A model generated the notes under the pieces. The model worked only from the letters and a program-made list of their open reading frames with translations. It made no database searches and was not told the origin of the DNA. Both the position numbers and the translations under genes were made by a program. DNA of 64,000 bases, taken from Candidatus Thorarchaeota archaeon SMTZ1-45. Its GTDB lineage: Archaea; Asgardarchaeota; Thorarchaeia; Thorarchaeales; Thorarchaeaceae. The DNA lies in assembly GCA_001563335.1 (NCBI GenBank), contig LRSL01000095.1, forward strand, positions 1 to 64,000. Reading direction: 5' to 3'. Below are positions 44,820 through 53,375 of this stretch, one piece after another (within the stretch, counting starts at the first letter, position 1; each line of letters begins with the position of its first letter).

Positions 44820-45983
44820 ATGACAATAAAGAGAAGAGTTGCAGTCATTGGAGCTGGCATCACACTGTTCAGAAGAAGGTTGAAAGAAACTGGGAAAGAA
44901 CTCTCCTACCATGCATCGAAGATGGCATTGGATTCTGCAGAGATGAACCTCAGTGAGATTGAGAGTGTTGTGATGGGAACCGCGCCCGACGCGTTCGATG
45001 GAATTCACATGAAATCGGAGAACCTGCTTGATGGAGCAGGAGGAACCGGACGACCCTATATGCGCCCCTTTGTGGGTGGTGGTACTGGTGTGTTTGCACC
45101 CATTGCTGGATGGTGGCATGTAGCTTCAGGTCTTTATGATACATGCCTGGTCGTGGCTGAAGAGAAAATGAGTCCAGTACAACCACATCCCCAGACCGCC
45201 TTTCGTACTATCTGGGACCCAATCATCACGAGACCGCTTCAACCTAATCTTGTCTGGATCTTCGCCCTCGAGATGAACCGATACATGACGAAACACAACA
45301 TCCCAAAGGAGCACATCGCTGAGGTTGCAGTTAAGAATAAGAGCAACGCCCTGGACCATCCCAGTGCTCAACTAGCAGCAAAGATTACTGTTGAGGACGT
45401 AATGAACTCAGAAACAATGGTCTGGCCAGTGCAACGACTGGATATCAGTCCACCAAGCGATGGAGCTGCAGCATTGGTTCTGGCATCTGAGGAGGTCGCC
45501 AAAAAATACACCGACTCGCCAGTCTGGATTGATGGTGTGGGTTGGTCACTCGATAGTTCGTACTGGACAAATCGAGACCTATACTACCCTCAATACGTTG
45601 AGGAGGCTGCAAAAATGGCCTACAAGATGGCAAAAATTGATGACCCACCCAACCAGGTATCCTTCGCTGAACCATATGATCCGTTCACCTACAAAGAGCT
45701 TCATCACATGGAAGGGCTTCTCTTGGCAAAGAAGGGAGAGGCACCAAAACTCACCCACGAGGGAGTAACTCAACGTGATGGAAAACTACCGATTTGTCCA
45801 TCTGGTGGTCTACTTGGCGTTGGTAACCCAATAGCCGCTGCTGGATTGATGAAGTGCTGCGAGGCATTCTGGCAACTGCGAAATGAGGCTGGGAAACGAC
45901 AGGTCGATGGAGCAGAGACCGGTGTGTGTCAAGCATGGGGAGATCTCATGCAGGTTGGTACAGTGACAGTGTTCAGGAGATGA
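44820..45983 (+). CDS. Thiolase-fold protein lacking canonical catalytic residues (2)
   Basis: A GGAGGAG site precedes ATG 44820, 13 nt after the previous stop. The 387-residue protein is a paralogue of its neighbour, with V-A-V-I-G-A-G-I-T near the start, E-P-Y-D-P-F-T-Y-K-E-L-H-H near 282 and G-G-L-L-G-V-G-N-P near 340. The Cys position is Gly87 (G-G-T-G-V-F-A) and the His of Gly-His-Pro is Asn. Thus both paralogues have lost the thiolase nucleophile and base. They may form a heteromeric enzyme with the two DUF35 proteins that follow. The Y-D-x-F-T segment is typical of the lipid-transfer/aldolase branch. Confidence 0.9.
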   Translation: MTIKRRVAVIGAGITLFRRRLKETGKELSYHASKMALDSAEMNLSEIESVVMGTAPDAFDGIHMKSENLLDGAGGTGRPYMRPFVGGGTGVFAPIAGWWHVASGLYDTCLVVAEEKMSPVQPHPQTAFRTIWDPIITRPLQPNLVWIFALEMNRYMTKHNIPKEHIAEVAVKNKSNALDHPSAQLAAKITVEDVMNSETMVWPVQRLDISPPSDGAAALVLASEEVAKKYTDSPVWIDGVGWSLDSSYWTNRDLYYPQYVEEAAKMAYKMAKIDDPPNQVSFAEPYDPFTYKELHHMEGLLLAKKGEAPKLTHEGVTQRDGKLPICPSGGLLGVGNPIAAAGLMKCCEAFWQLRNEAGKRQVDGAETGVCQAWGDLMQVGTVTVFRR

Positions 45984-45988
45984 TGACA

Positions 45989-46507
45989 ATGAGTGAGAAG
46001 ATGAAAGAAGTTCCAGGAATATACCTCCGGGATGCTGAACTCAAGGCAAAAGACGCCATCACGTTCAAGTGGCGTCCAAATGCTAAATATGTCTGGGCTG
46101 GGGGAATTGCATATAGTCGATACTTGGAGGAACTCAAGAATGGTCGTATCATTGGCAGACATTGCAGTGAGTGCGAACGAATTCTTGTTCCACCAAGGAT
46201 GTTCTGCGACAAGTGTTTCCGTGCCACAGATGAATGGGTGTATGTCAAGGACACAGGAACCATCAACACCTATTCAGTGTCATATCTAGATGCTGATGCC
46301 AACCGGATTAAAGAGCCAATCCTCGTTGCAGTCATCGAACTGGATGGTGCGAGCGAGGGCATTGGCATACTCCACTATGTTGACCCGAAAGTAGATCCGA
46401 AAGACCTGCATGTTGGGATGAGACTCAAGGCTGTCTGGAAACCTGAGAAAGAGCGGACTGGATCAGTCACTGATATCGCTTATTTCGAACCAATAAAGGA
46501 GGGCTAG
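45989..46507 (+). CDS. DUF35 Zn-ribbon/OB-fold protein, partner of thiolase-fold proteins (1)
   Basis: ATG 45989 has AGGAG upstream; the frame extends back into the preceding gene without support. The 172-residue protein has an N-terminal helical lead of about 50 residues, a Zn ribbon (H-C-S-E-C near 65, F-C-D-K-C near 80) and an OB domain (about 90-165). The pattern I-L-V-P-P-R-M-F-C is diagnostic of DUF35. Such subunits bind thiolase-fold proteins and hold the acyl-CoA nucleotide. Its position just after two thiolase-fold genes makes a complex very likely. Confidence 0.9.
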   Translation: MSEKMKEVPGIYLRDAELKAKDAITFKWRPNAKYVWAGGIAYSRYLEELKNGRIIGRHCSECERILVPPRMFCDKCFRATDEWVYVKDTGTINTYSVSYLDADANRIKEPILVAVIELDGASEGIGILHYVDPKVDPKDLHVGMRLKAVWKPEKERTGSVTDIAYFEPIKEG

Positions 46508-46511
46508 AGAA

Positions 46512-46982
46512 ATGTCTTTTGATAAGAATACTAATCCATTGAAACTTCATCACGTAATTGGAGATATGGAGGCTGACTATATCTATACACCTGGAATTGC
46601 AGGTGACAAGTTCTTCAAAACACTACGAGACGAAGGGAAGTTTCTCGCAACTCATTGTGAATCATGCGACCACACCTACCTACCTCCTCGAATGTACTGC
46701 GAGAGGTGCTTCTTAAAGCTTGACAAATGGATCGAAGCAGAATCCACTGGCGTTGTCGACACATTCACCTTAGTGAGTGAAGACAGTAATGGCGATAAAT
46801 TAACCGAACCTGTTCTTGTTGCCTTCATCAGGATTGACAAGACGAATGGTGGTGTGATTCATAAACTTGGTGGGATTGATGCTGAGTCAGCCAAGGTTGG
46901 TATGAAGGTCAAGGCGGTTCTGAAGGACAAATCAAAACGCACTGGTGGTCTGACAGATATAGCCCATTTTACACCTCAATGA
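46512..46982 (+). CDS. DUF35 Zn-ribbon/OB-fold protein, partner of thiolase-fold proteins (2)
   Basis: The gene starts 4 nt after the previous stop. The 156-residue product repeats the DUF35 layout: lead helix, Zn ribbon (H-C-E-S-C near 48, Y-C-E-R-C near 63) and OB barrel. It is a clear paralogue of the preceding gene, ending with the same T-D-I-A-(H/Y)-F motif. One DUF35 protein per thiolase-fold paralogue suggests a matched pair of subunits, 2+2. A hairpin follows its stop. Confidence 0.9.
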   Translation: MSFDKNTNPLKLHHVIGDMEADYIYTPGIAGDKFFKTLRDEGKFLATHCESCDHTYLPPRMYCERCFLKLDKWIEAESTGVVDTFTLVSEDSNGDKLTEPVLVAFIRIDKTNGGVIHKLGGIDAESAKVGMKVKAVLKDKSKRTGGLTDIAHFTPQ

Positions 46983-46999
46983 AATAACCAAATATAGAC

Positions 47000-47021
47000 A
47001 GAGCTGGTGTGAACCAGCTCT
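47000..47021 (+). terminator. Hairpin after the thiolase-fold/DUF35 operon
   Basis: A perfect nine-base stem (47000-47008 with 47013-47021) closes a four-base GTGA loop, starting 18 nt after the last stop codon. A T-run is absent, but a CT-rich segment follows. This is the only notable structure in the first 200 bases of the 317-nt gap 46983-47299; the rest of the gap holds the operator region described next. Confidence 0.5.
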
Positions 47022-47245
47022 CCTCTAATTTCACTTACAAAACTACGTGTATAGATTGCGATGAGTCAACATGAAATCGTGAAGGAGATGTGCGCACCTG
47101 TCTAAGAATGGGTCAAGACCATTAAGTAGAGATTAATCACAATGAGCTTGTAATCACCAGCTCTCTCTTCTATTTCTCACCGAATTTCCAGTTAGCATCC
47201 AGTTCAACTAGCATCTTATGCCCAAAAGAAGAAATTATGAATTAG

Positions 47246-47288
47246 AACGTTTGCTTTTACCGCAAACGTTTTTAATATCCGCAAACGT
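47246..47288 (+). promoter_or_regulatory. Operator and leaderless promoter of the protease operon
   Basis: Perfect nine-base arms AACGTTTGC (47246-47254) and GCAAACGTT (47262-47270) flank seven bases. A third half-site, GCAAACGT, follows at 47281-47288, 19 bases after the second in direct orientation. A TATA-like TTTTTAATAT (47270-47279) lies between half-sites, about 26 nt before ATG 47300, so the transcript is probably leaderless. A repressor bound here would block TBP directly. Another GCAAACGT is at 54243. Confidence 0.65.
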
Positions 47289-47299
47289 CAGTCCGTTTC

Positions 47300-49105
47300 A
47301 TGTCATCAATCAGTCAGGATCGATCTGGAAAAAGAACGCAGATTGCGTTCGCTCTCGTGCTGATTATAACTCTTAGCAGTATCGGGGTCGCTGTTCATTT
47401 CATACCTGTCGCCACCAATAATTTTGACATACAGTGTATGGCTATTGGAGATGATGGAATGGGACCCAATTGTATTCGGGTTGTTGGACTCTTTGCTCCA
47501 TTTGATGAAGATCTCACACTTCAAACACTTACATGTGAACCCTCCGTTACTGGACTCAATCCATTAGATACTAAAACGAATGAATCATCTTATACTACTC
47601 CTTTTCATGGAATCTTATCAATCGATGTCTACGGTGATTTCGTAGCGGGAACTGAGTATCAGTTTACCTTTCAATTCCTCTATGATAGCGACAAGGTGAG
47701 AACAGTATATTTCGCACCTGTGTTCACGCCAGGTATCCTGAGTACCTACGAAAATACTACTGAGTCCTTTGGTGAACAACGCGTGTTCTGGACACCTCTA
47801 TCACAGCCAGAATCCACAGAGTTGAGTGAACTGAATGCTACTCTTCTCGCTGTTGGTGATTCCTGCTATGTCTACATGGCAAACGAATCGATAGATATCC
47901 TCGGAGAAAGCGCAGCAGTATCGAAATGCAGCCAGTTAGGGCAAATATTCGATGATGTAATTTACCCTAAGGCGGTTGAGCTTGCTGGAAGCCCTGACGG
48001 TCATCTCGGAGATATTGATGGCGATCCAAGAGTGACACTCTTCCTTGCACCATTAGTACGGTATATGGGAAATGCGTATTTGGGATTTCATGTTCCATGG
48101 AATGAATGCCCGTTTCCATTTTCTAACCGGAGAGAAATGGTTTACATTGAAGCTGAAAGGGACTTTGATGAAACTGTATGCATTACTATTCATGAATTCA
48201 ATCACTTGATTTGGGATAATTATGAAACGGACGAAGCAGACTTCCTGATGGAGGGCTTAGCAAATCTTGCTATAGATTACACAGGGTACTGGTACTATAT
48301 TACAGATGCAGTCACGACTACTTACACATATCATCCAGAAGTTTCTCTCCTCCATTTCAATAGGTTCTACGGTCGCCTTTGGGATGCAAGCTACGGTCAA
48401 GCATATCTCTTTGTGACCTATCTTGCTGAACGGTTTGGCATGAGTGCAGTGAGGGATCTTGTGAGCATATGCGAGGATGGTCCAGCAGCAGTCGAGATTG
48501 CGCTTACCAATGCAGGGTATGATCTAACATTCAATGATGTCTACCTTGATTTCATTACTGCATGTGTTTTAGATAACATTGAGATTGAGGATGGCATCTA
48601 TGGATTCGAGTCATGGAACTATACAATCCAAAGTTACACAACCCTACCGAGCAATTACCCAATCATAAGGGAGAACGTCAAGCATTATCATTATGGTTTC
48701 AATGTATACAGATTGTTCGCACTACCAGACAACTTCACAATTAATATTGAAAAACTACGTCCATACGCCATGGGAGTGGTTGTAGCTATGAGAAACTCCA
48801 GTGGGTGGTATGTGTTTCAATCTCAATTCCATTCAACATCTGGAGCAATCTCCAAGTATATTCAGAGCAACGGGGCTGAAGAAGCGTATGTGATAACCAC
48901 TCTAATGTCAGATGAAACTCCGACTGATTTTGAGGATGTATTCGAGCTTGCTGAAATACCATCAGCGAGTCTGGACCTCTCAATCACAGAGGGAGATACA
49001 GAAGATCAACCAAGACCTGACTTGATTATCATCCCCGTTTCAATTCTGGCAATCGCAGCACTTAGTAGCATCTTCATGGTCGCTAAAAGGAAAAGATGGA
49101 AGTGA
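47300..49105 (+). CDS. Surface-anchored metalloprotease, HExxH gluzincin-like
   Basis: The 601-residue protein has a signal-type helix (about residues 13-35), a long ectodomain and a C-terminal TM helix (about 575-595) before K-R-K-R. The zinc site H-E-F-N-H is at 298-302, with Glu318 in L-M-E-G-L as the probable third ligand. The segment before it (G-D-I-D-G-D-P-R-V-T-L-F-L near 236-248) resembles M30/hyicolysin-like peptidases. The gene is first in an operon with a polytopic membrane protein and a winged-helix regulator. It is likely a regulated surface protease. Confidence 0.85.
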   Translation: MSSISQDRSGKRTQIAFALVLIITLSSIGVAVHFIPVATNNFDIQCMAIGDDGMGPNCIRVVGLFAPFDEDLTLQTLTCEPSVTGLNPLDTKTNESSYTTPFHGILSIDVYGDFVAGTEYQFTFQFLYDSDKVRTVYFAPVFTPGILSTYENTTESFGEQRVFWTPLSQPESTELSELNATLLAVGDSCYVYMANESIDILGESAAVSKCSQLGQIFDDVIYPKAVELAGSPDGHLGDIDGDPRVTLFLAPLVRYMGNAYLGFHVPWNECPFPFSNRREMVYIEAERDFDETVCITIHEFNHLIWDNYETDEADFLMEGLANLAIDYTGYWYYITDAVTTTYTYHPEVSLLHFNRFYGRLWDASYGQAYLFVTYLAERFGMSAVRDLVSICEDGPAAVEIALTNAGYDLTFNDVYLDFITACVLDNIEIEDGIYGFESWNYTIQSYTTLPSNYPIIRENVKHYHYGFNVYRLFALPDNFTINIEKLRPYAMGVVVAMRNSSGWYVFQSQFHSTSGAISKYIQSNGAEEAYVITTLMSDETPTDFEDVFELAEIPSASLDLSITEGDTEDQPRPDLIIIPVSILAIAALSSIFMVAKRKRWK

Positions 49106-50010
49106 ATGGATTGGGCAATTGGAATCTGCGAGATTATATTGAAACAATCAAGCTTAGCGTTCGCTTCACAAAAACATACTATCTCTCTATCTTCTTAGCG
49201 ATACTAGGTGTCTTCGTGATAACCATAAGCTTGTTTCTATTGATAGTATTCATTGGAACCATTCCCATTTCGATTGTCTATGGGCCTTTTGATGAGATAT
49301 TCGATGCCTTCGACTATATAGGAGTTGCATTGTCTGGAGCGAACAGTGTCGAAGCAGTCGGAATTGTTCTGTTTGTGGGTTCCGCACTTTTTGCACCGTT
49401 TTTAATTGCTCTGGGTGCACTGTTTGGGATTGGGCAGGAAATTTTTGAGAGTGGATCAACAACTGCTGAGGATGCGCTGCTCTGGTATCGGCAGAAATTC
49501 ACTCGTCTGGCAGCTGGAGGAATTGTCCAGTTTCTCTATATAATTGGTCCAATCGGGATAGAGTACATCCTTACAGTATGGTATTTCGGAAACCAGGTGG
49601 TGGATAGTACCTCGCTAATGCTTCTGATCATCATAGCTATTGTCTGGTTTTTAATTAGTTCAGGAATGCTGTCAATGGTATTTCCCTTGATAGTTGATGG
49701 CATGTCTATTTCCGCATCCATCAAACACTCAATAAGGCTGACTTGGAACAACCTTAGTGCTGTATTCTCAATCTGGATTACATTCTCATCTTTGGGTTTG
49801 CTGATACTCGGACCCATCATTGCCCAAGAGCTTGCTGATTTTCCAATAATTGCAGAACAATGGTATGATTTGTATGTGCTTACATCAGCTGTCCTGATTT
49901 TTCTGTTACTACTACCGGTCTATGTGCTCTCTACATCGAGAACTTACCTCATTATTTCAGACCCGAATATCAAAGAAGCACAGGAAGTTCACACTAAGGA
50001 GGTTCAGTAG
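49096..50010 (+). CDS. Polytopic membrane protein of protease operon
   Basis: ATG 49096 overlaps the end of the protease gene by 10 nt. The 304-residue product has about six TM helices, with an N-terminal cytoplasmic lead, closely paired helices near 30-60 and 88-115, and a helix pair at the C-terminus. Short amphipathic segments lie between, and it ends in a charged tail. No transporter motif is recognised. Its place between a surface protease and a regulator suggests a membrane partner of the protease or a sensor. Confidence 0.75.
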   Translation: MEVNGLGNWNLRDYIETIKLSVRFTKTYYLSIFLAILGVFVITISLFLLIVFIGTIPISIVYGPFDEIFDAFDYIGVALSGANSVEAVGIVLFVGSALFAPFLIALGALFGIGQEIFESGSTTAEDALLWYRQKFTRLAAGGIVQFLYIIGPIGIEYILTVWYFGNQVVDSTSLMLLIIIAIVWFLISSGMLSMVFPLIVDGMSISASIKHSIRLTWNNLSAVFSIWITFSSLGLLILGPIIAQELADFPIIAEQWYDLYVLTSAVLIFLLLLPVYVLSTSRTYLIISDPNIKEAQEVHTKEVQ

Positions 50011-50011
50011 G

Positions 50012-50644
50012 ATGAATCACGTGAATGAATCTCATCAGATGAAAGACCTTGAGATTATTTCCGATCCAAACACTATCAAAGTTCTCTTTGATAAGATACG
50101 TGCACTGATTGTTTTCAAATATCTTGTTAATCAGGAGATGACAGTCAAGCAGCTCGCAGATGCCATAGGGAAGAATCCAGGAAATGTATTACGTCATATC
50201 GAACGGCTAAAGAGTGTTGGTCTGGTTCAGCAGGTTAGGACTGAAAAGACTACAACTGGAATTGTTCAGCGATACTATAGAGCTACAGCACGAGAATACC
50301 GTTTAGGTATTGCAGATATGATAAAGGCAAATGGTGGAATTAAGACTTATGCGAAAGACCGACTCCGCAATATGATATTGGGGCTTGAAGCATATGGGGT
50401 TAGTATTCCTGAGTCAAGGATGAACGCTGCACTTAGTATACTTGAGGAGTTAATTGAACGAGAGAACCAAATCAGCTCTGAAATTGCAATCGTCAATGAA
50501 GAATTTTGGAACATCTTGCCAACACACCAACAGGAAGATGCATCCCGACTGATGAGAGATGTAATGCTGACACGAGATGATGAATATCTGAAACTAAAAG
50601 ATGAATGGTGGTCTTTGGTAATGTCGTTTCACAAAACCAAATAA
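50012..50644 (+). CDS. ArsR-like winged-helix regulator of protease operon
   Basis: ATG 50012 lies 7-8 bases after GGAGGT and one base after the previous stop; the longer frame from 49922 is spurious. The 210-residue protein has a winged helix near residues 20-85 (M-T-V-K-Q-L-A-D-A-I-G-K-N-P-G-N-V-L-R-H-I-E-R-L), followed by a wing with a basic tip and a helical C-terminal domain, perhaps for dimerisation or sensing. As the last gene of the operon it is the best candidate to bind the GCAAACGT inverted repeat at 47246-47288. Confidence 0.88.
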   Translation: MNHVNESHQMKDLEIISDPNTIKVLFDKIRALIVFKYLVNQEMTVKQLADAIGKNPGNVLRHIERLKSVGLVQQVRTEKTTTGIVQRYYRATAREYRLGIADMIKANGGIKTYAKDRLRNMILGLEAYGVSIPESRMNAALSILEELIERENQISSEIAIVNEEFWNILPTHQQEDASRLMRDVMLTRDDEYLKLKDEWWSLVMSFHKTK

Positions 50645-50765
50645 GAAGAAAATAATGAACCTCGAGAAAGAGTTCTCAAGCTCTATTCTCATATTCTTCC
50701 TTAGCATCATAATTTCCGACAAACTTACAAGTGAAAAGCAGGTTGCGCTCTGGTAGGCGAAGCCT

Positions 50766-51155
50766 TTGACTTCTATTGAAAATCTCAATAAGACACTCGG
50801 AAATATCCTATTAATTTGGAGTATCTCTTGTATCATAGTTGGTATTGCACTCTATTTCTTCTCTTTTGATCCACTACTTCAAGGAATAGGCTTCGAAGCA
50901 ATGCTCTGGGGTTTGATTAACCTCGTAATCGCGTACAAACTACTAAAACGGAAAGAGCACGTTCTAGAGAAAATCAGACGAGAACTATCCATAAGCCTTG
51001 GTCTAGATCTCATCTACCCGATCATCGGTCTACCACTTATCTTCTTGGGGCAAGATGCATATCTCGTAGGAAATGGATATGGAATAATCATCCAAGGAGC
51101 GTTTCTATTAGTACTAGACCTATCCTATCACAGGAGATTCAAGCAACTTGCCTGA
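50766..51155 (+). CDS. Small four-TM protein (DUF6992-like), paralogue 1
   Basis: TTG 50766 begins a 129-residue protein with about four TM helices. Conserved segments shared with the paralogue at 63019 are W-S-I-x-x-x-I-I-x-G, a G-I-G-x-x-x-x-L-W-G-L-I run, Q-D-A-(Y/F)-L-(V/A)-G-N-G, and I-I-Q-G-x-F-L-x-x-L-D followed by R-F-x-Q-L. The resemblance to DUF6992 is from memory and uncertain. Function is unknown. The ribosome site is weak. Confidence 0.7.
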   Translation: MTSIENLNKTLGNILLIWSISCIIVGIALYFFSFDPLLQGIGFEAMLWGLINLVIAYKLLKRKEHVLEKIRRELSISLGLDLIYPIIGLPLIFLGQDAYLVGNGYGIIIQGAFLLVLDLSYHRRFKQLA

Positions 51156-51332
51156 AGAAGAAGTCGGTTTCTAATTGAAAATGTGGTCAGAAAAATGATT
51201 CTGTCTTTGAATAAATTAGGTGTTGCGGACAAAAGCTAGGATTAGATTCCGCCAACTCTCGTGATTTTACAAAGACATATCTAGAGTTTCTTACAAGCGG
51301 TTACAAGATTTCGCAATAATTGGGGGATTAAT

Positions 51333-53069
51333 ATGAAGCGAGCGAGTTTGGTTTCTTTAGGTATGCTAATCATTTCAACACTCTATGTTACAAGTGGTTT
51401 CCAATTAGCCATATTCCCGGGATTCGAATATACAACTCCTTACAATTTAAAAGATGTTTTCGCGGAGTCGTACATTGGTCATGATCCAATCAATATTCGT
51501 AATGACACAGATTTTAAGAGTCAAGCTGATAGCGAAGGCTGGGAGGGCAACGGTACCTTATCATTTCCATATGTCATCGAGTCATATACGATTATTTCAG
51601 GTGTTGAATACTCTATTCAAATCACCGATGTATCATCATACTTTGTGATACGCAATTGTATTTTTACAAACAGCTTCAGGGGTTCATATGGGGTTAGATT
51701 AGAAAATGCAACCTACGGCCACTTATTCGATTGCGAAGTCAGCAAACAAGTTTATGGTGTCTATGTTTATGAATCGCCGGGACTTGCTATTGATAATGTG
51801 ACCGTTTGGGACTGCAATGATACTGGTTTATACATCACATACTCTGCAGGTTGTAGCATAACTGCATGTAATGTGACTGATTCTGACATAAATATAGCAA
51901 TTGACAACTCTCCATCTTGCGAAGTCATTAATAATGTCATATATGGGAGTCTGAACGGTCCGGGTTTAGGTGTCACATATTCTGGCTTGACTATAGTGAG
52001 TCAGAACCAAATCTATGATAATTCTGAGAATGGTGTCTGGTTGACAAACTCAGACAATTGTATTCTTACAAATAATATGATTTACAACAATACTATTCAT
52101 GGTTTGTATAGTGAAACATCAGATTTTGTTGAAGTAAACGCGAATGAAATCTGGGGTAATGGATGGTATCCAACAGAATCACTGTCCAATGGTATCCATA
52201 CAGAGTCTTGCGATTATTGGACCATTCTTGGTAATCAAATATGGAATAACACAGAGAGCGGAGTTTTTCTGATGTCCTCCGAATATGGGAATATTGTTAG
52301 TAATGTTGTTTTTGATAACAATTTCACAGGTATTTTCTCTGATCATTCATTATCGCAATTCATCAGCGATAACATCGCATATCGAAATGAAATTGGAATC
52401 TATAGCACTGACATGAATGCTCGAATAATAGACAATATTGTTTTTGACAATGTATTCGGGATTGGCATGTTGGGTAGTTCGACTTGCTGGGTCCATAGTA
52501 ATGATATTGGGTGGAATTTTGATGATAACGCCTATGATGTTGGTGGATTTGATAATAATTGGTATATGAATTGGTATTCAGATTTCTCTGGTCAGGGAAA
52601 CTATACAATCACACAACCTGATGTTTTCGATATGTATCCATCCAAGAGTTTGGAAATCAATTCATCGACTCCTCAAGAATATAATTATGGCACGAGTGGA
52701 AACAGAATCTTCTTCCCAGCTCAAGCTTTGAATCCGAAGGAGTATGAAGTATATGTAAACGATAATTTACTCTATCACAAAACCTGGGATGGTACTGATA
52801 TTGAGATAGATGTTGATGGGTTTGATGTAGGTAACTATGAGATTACAGTTGCAGTTTATCATGTATCGGGTCATTCTACTAATGCAACTTCAGCGCTGTA
52901 TGTACTGGCTCCTACTACAACTGCTCCTACTATCCCCACAACAACTTCTCCCATAACACAACCGCCTCCCGATGGTATCAATTTGATAATTGTCGTTATT
53001 GGTGGAGGTGCTATCGCTGTTGTCATTATTATTGTAGTACTGATGCGAAGGCGCCTTAGTCAGGATTGA
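51333..53069 (+). CDS. Surface parallel beta-helix (NosD-like) protein
   Basis: ATG 51333 has a GGGGGAT site. The 578-residue protein has a signal peptide (residues 5-25), and then about 15 beta-helix rungs (about 95-420) rich in Asn, such as N-N-M-I-Y-N-N-T, I-W-N-N-T-E-S-G-V-F and N-V-V-F-D-N-N-F-T-G. These are typical of NosD/pectate-lyase-like carbohydrate-binding or -acting repeats. A beta-sandwich (about 440-520), a Thr/Pro linker and a C-terminal TM helix (about 548-570) before R-R-R complete it. It lies at the cell surface. No catalytic residues can be named. Confidence 0.85.
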   Translation: MKRASLVSLGMLIISTLYVTSGFQLAIFPGFEYTTPYNLKDVFAESYIGHDPINIRNDTDFKSQADSEGWEGNGTLSFPYVIESYTIISGVEYSIQITDVSSYFVIRNCIFTNSFRGSYGVRLENATYGHLFDCEVSKQVYGVYVYESPGLAIDNVTVWDCNDTGLYITYSAGCSITACNVTDSDINIAIDNSPSCEVINNVIYGSLNGPGLGVTYSGLTIVSQNQIYDNSENGVWLTNSDNCILTNNMIYNNTIHGLYSETSDFVEVNANEIWGNGWYPTESLSNGIHTESCDYWTILGNQIWNNTESGVFLMSSEYGNIVSNVVFDNNFTGIFSDHSLSQFISDNIAYRNEIGIYSTDMNARIIDNIVFDNVFGIGMLGSSTCWVHSNDIGWNFDDNAYDVGGFDNNWYMNWYSDFSGQGNYTITQPDVFDMYPSKSLEINSSTPQEYNYGTSGNRIFFPAQALNPKEYEVYVNDNLLYHKTWDGTDIEIDVDGFDVGNYEITVAVYHVSGHSTNATSALYVLAPTTTAPTIPTTTSPITQPPPDGINLIIVVIGGGAIAVVIIIVVLMRRRLSQD

Positions 53070-53375
53070 GTGAAGATGAGGCTTTCTTGTGAAAATCTGA
53101 CTTCTTGATTCATGGGACATAGTTTTCGGGATACCAGTGAAGGTTGTCTGGACGCCAAAGAACGAACGATAGGGAACCGTCACTTACTTCTGGTTCGAAC
53201 CAGCTGATGGTTAGAAACCAAGACCGATGAATCCAGAGAAGGAGCGTATGAAGGAACTCTGCTCTAGGCGACGAATTTATCAAGTCCATGTTATAGAACA
53301 ACCGGAAAAGGAGCTTACACTCATTTTCTCTTAATTTGCAAATATACAATAGATACGACTTGTGTGTGAGTCAAT
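53070..53375. other. Gene-free gap with a 14-bp palindrome
   Basis: These 306 bases hold no supported gene. The clearest feature is a perfect palindrome CTGGTTCGAACCAG at 53190-53203, which resembles a tRNA T-loop core but has no surrounding tRNA structure. A minus-strand frame with ATG 53289 and stop near 53110 would encode about 59 Trp-rich residues without ribosome site; it is not called. Confidence 0.4.

Noticed and set aside
43655..45983. Acetoacetyl-CoA thiolase plus HMG-CoA synthase of the mevalonate route
   Set aside because: Both proteins lack the nucleophilic Cys expected in each of these enzymes, and the two are paralogues of one branch.
49922..50011. N-terminal extension of the winged-helix regulator
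   Set aside because: It overlaps the upstream membrane protein gene, and a GGAGGT site points clearly to ATG 50012.
53186..53210. tRNA-like T-loop core (GGTTCGAACC)
   Set aside because: The five-base T-stem does not form in register, and no acceptor, D or anticodon arms surround it.
53110..53289. Minus-strand 59-codon Trp-rich frame in the gap after the beta-helix gene
   Set aside because: There is no ribosome site, no promoter and no recognised family. It might be a remnant, but the evidence is too thin to call a gene.
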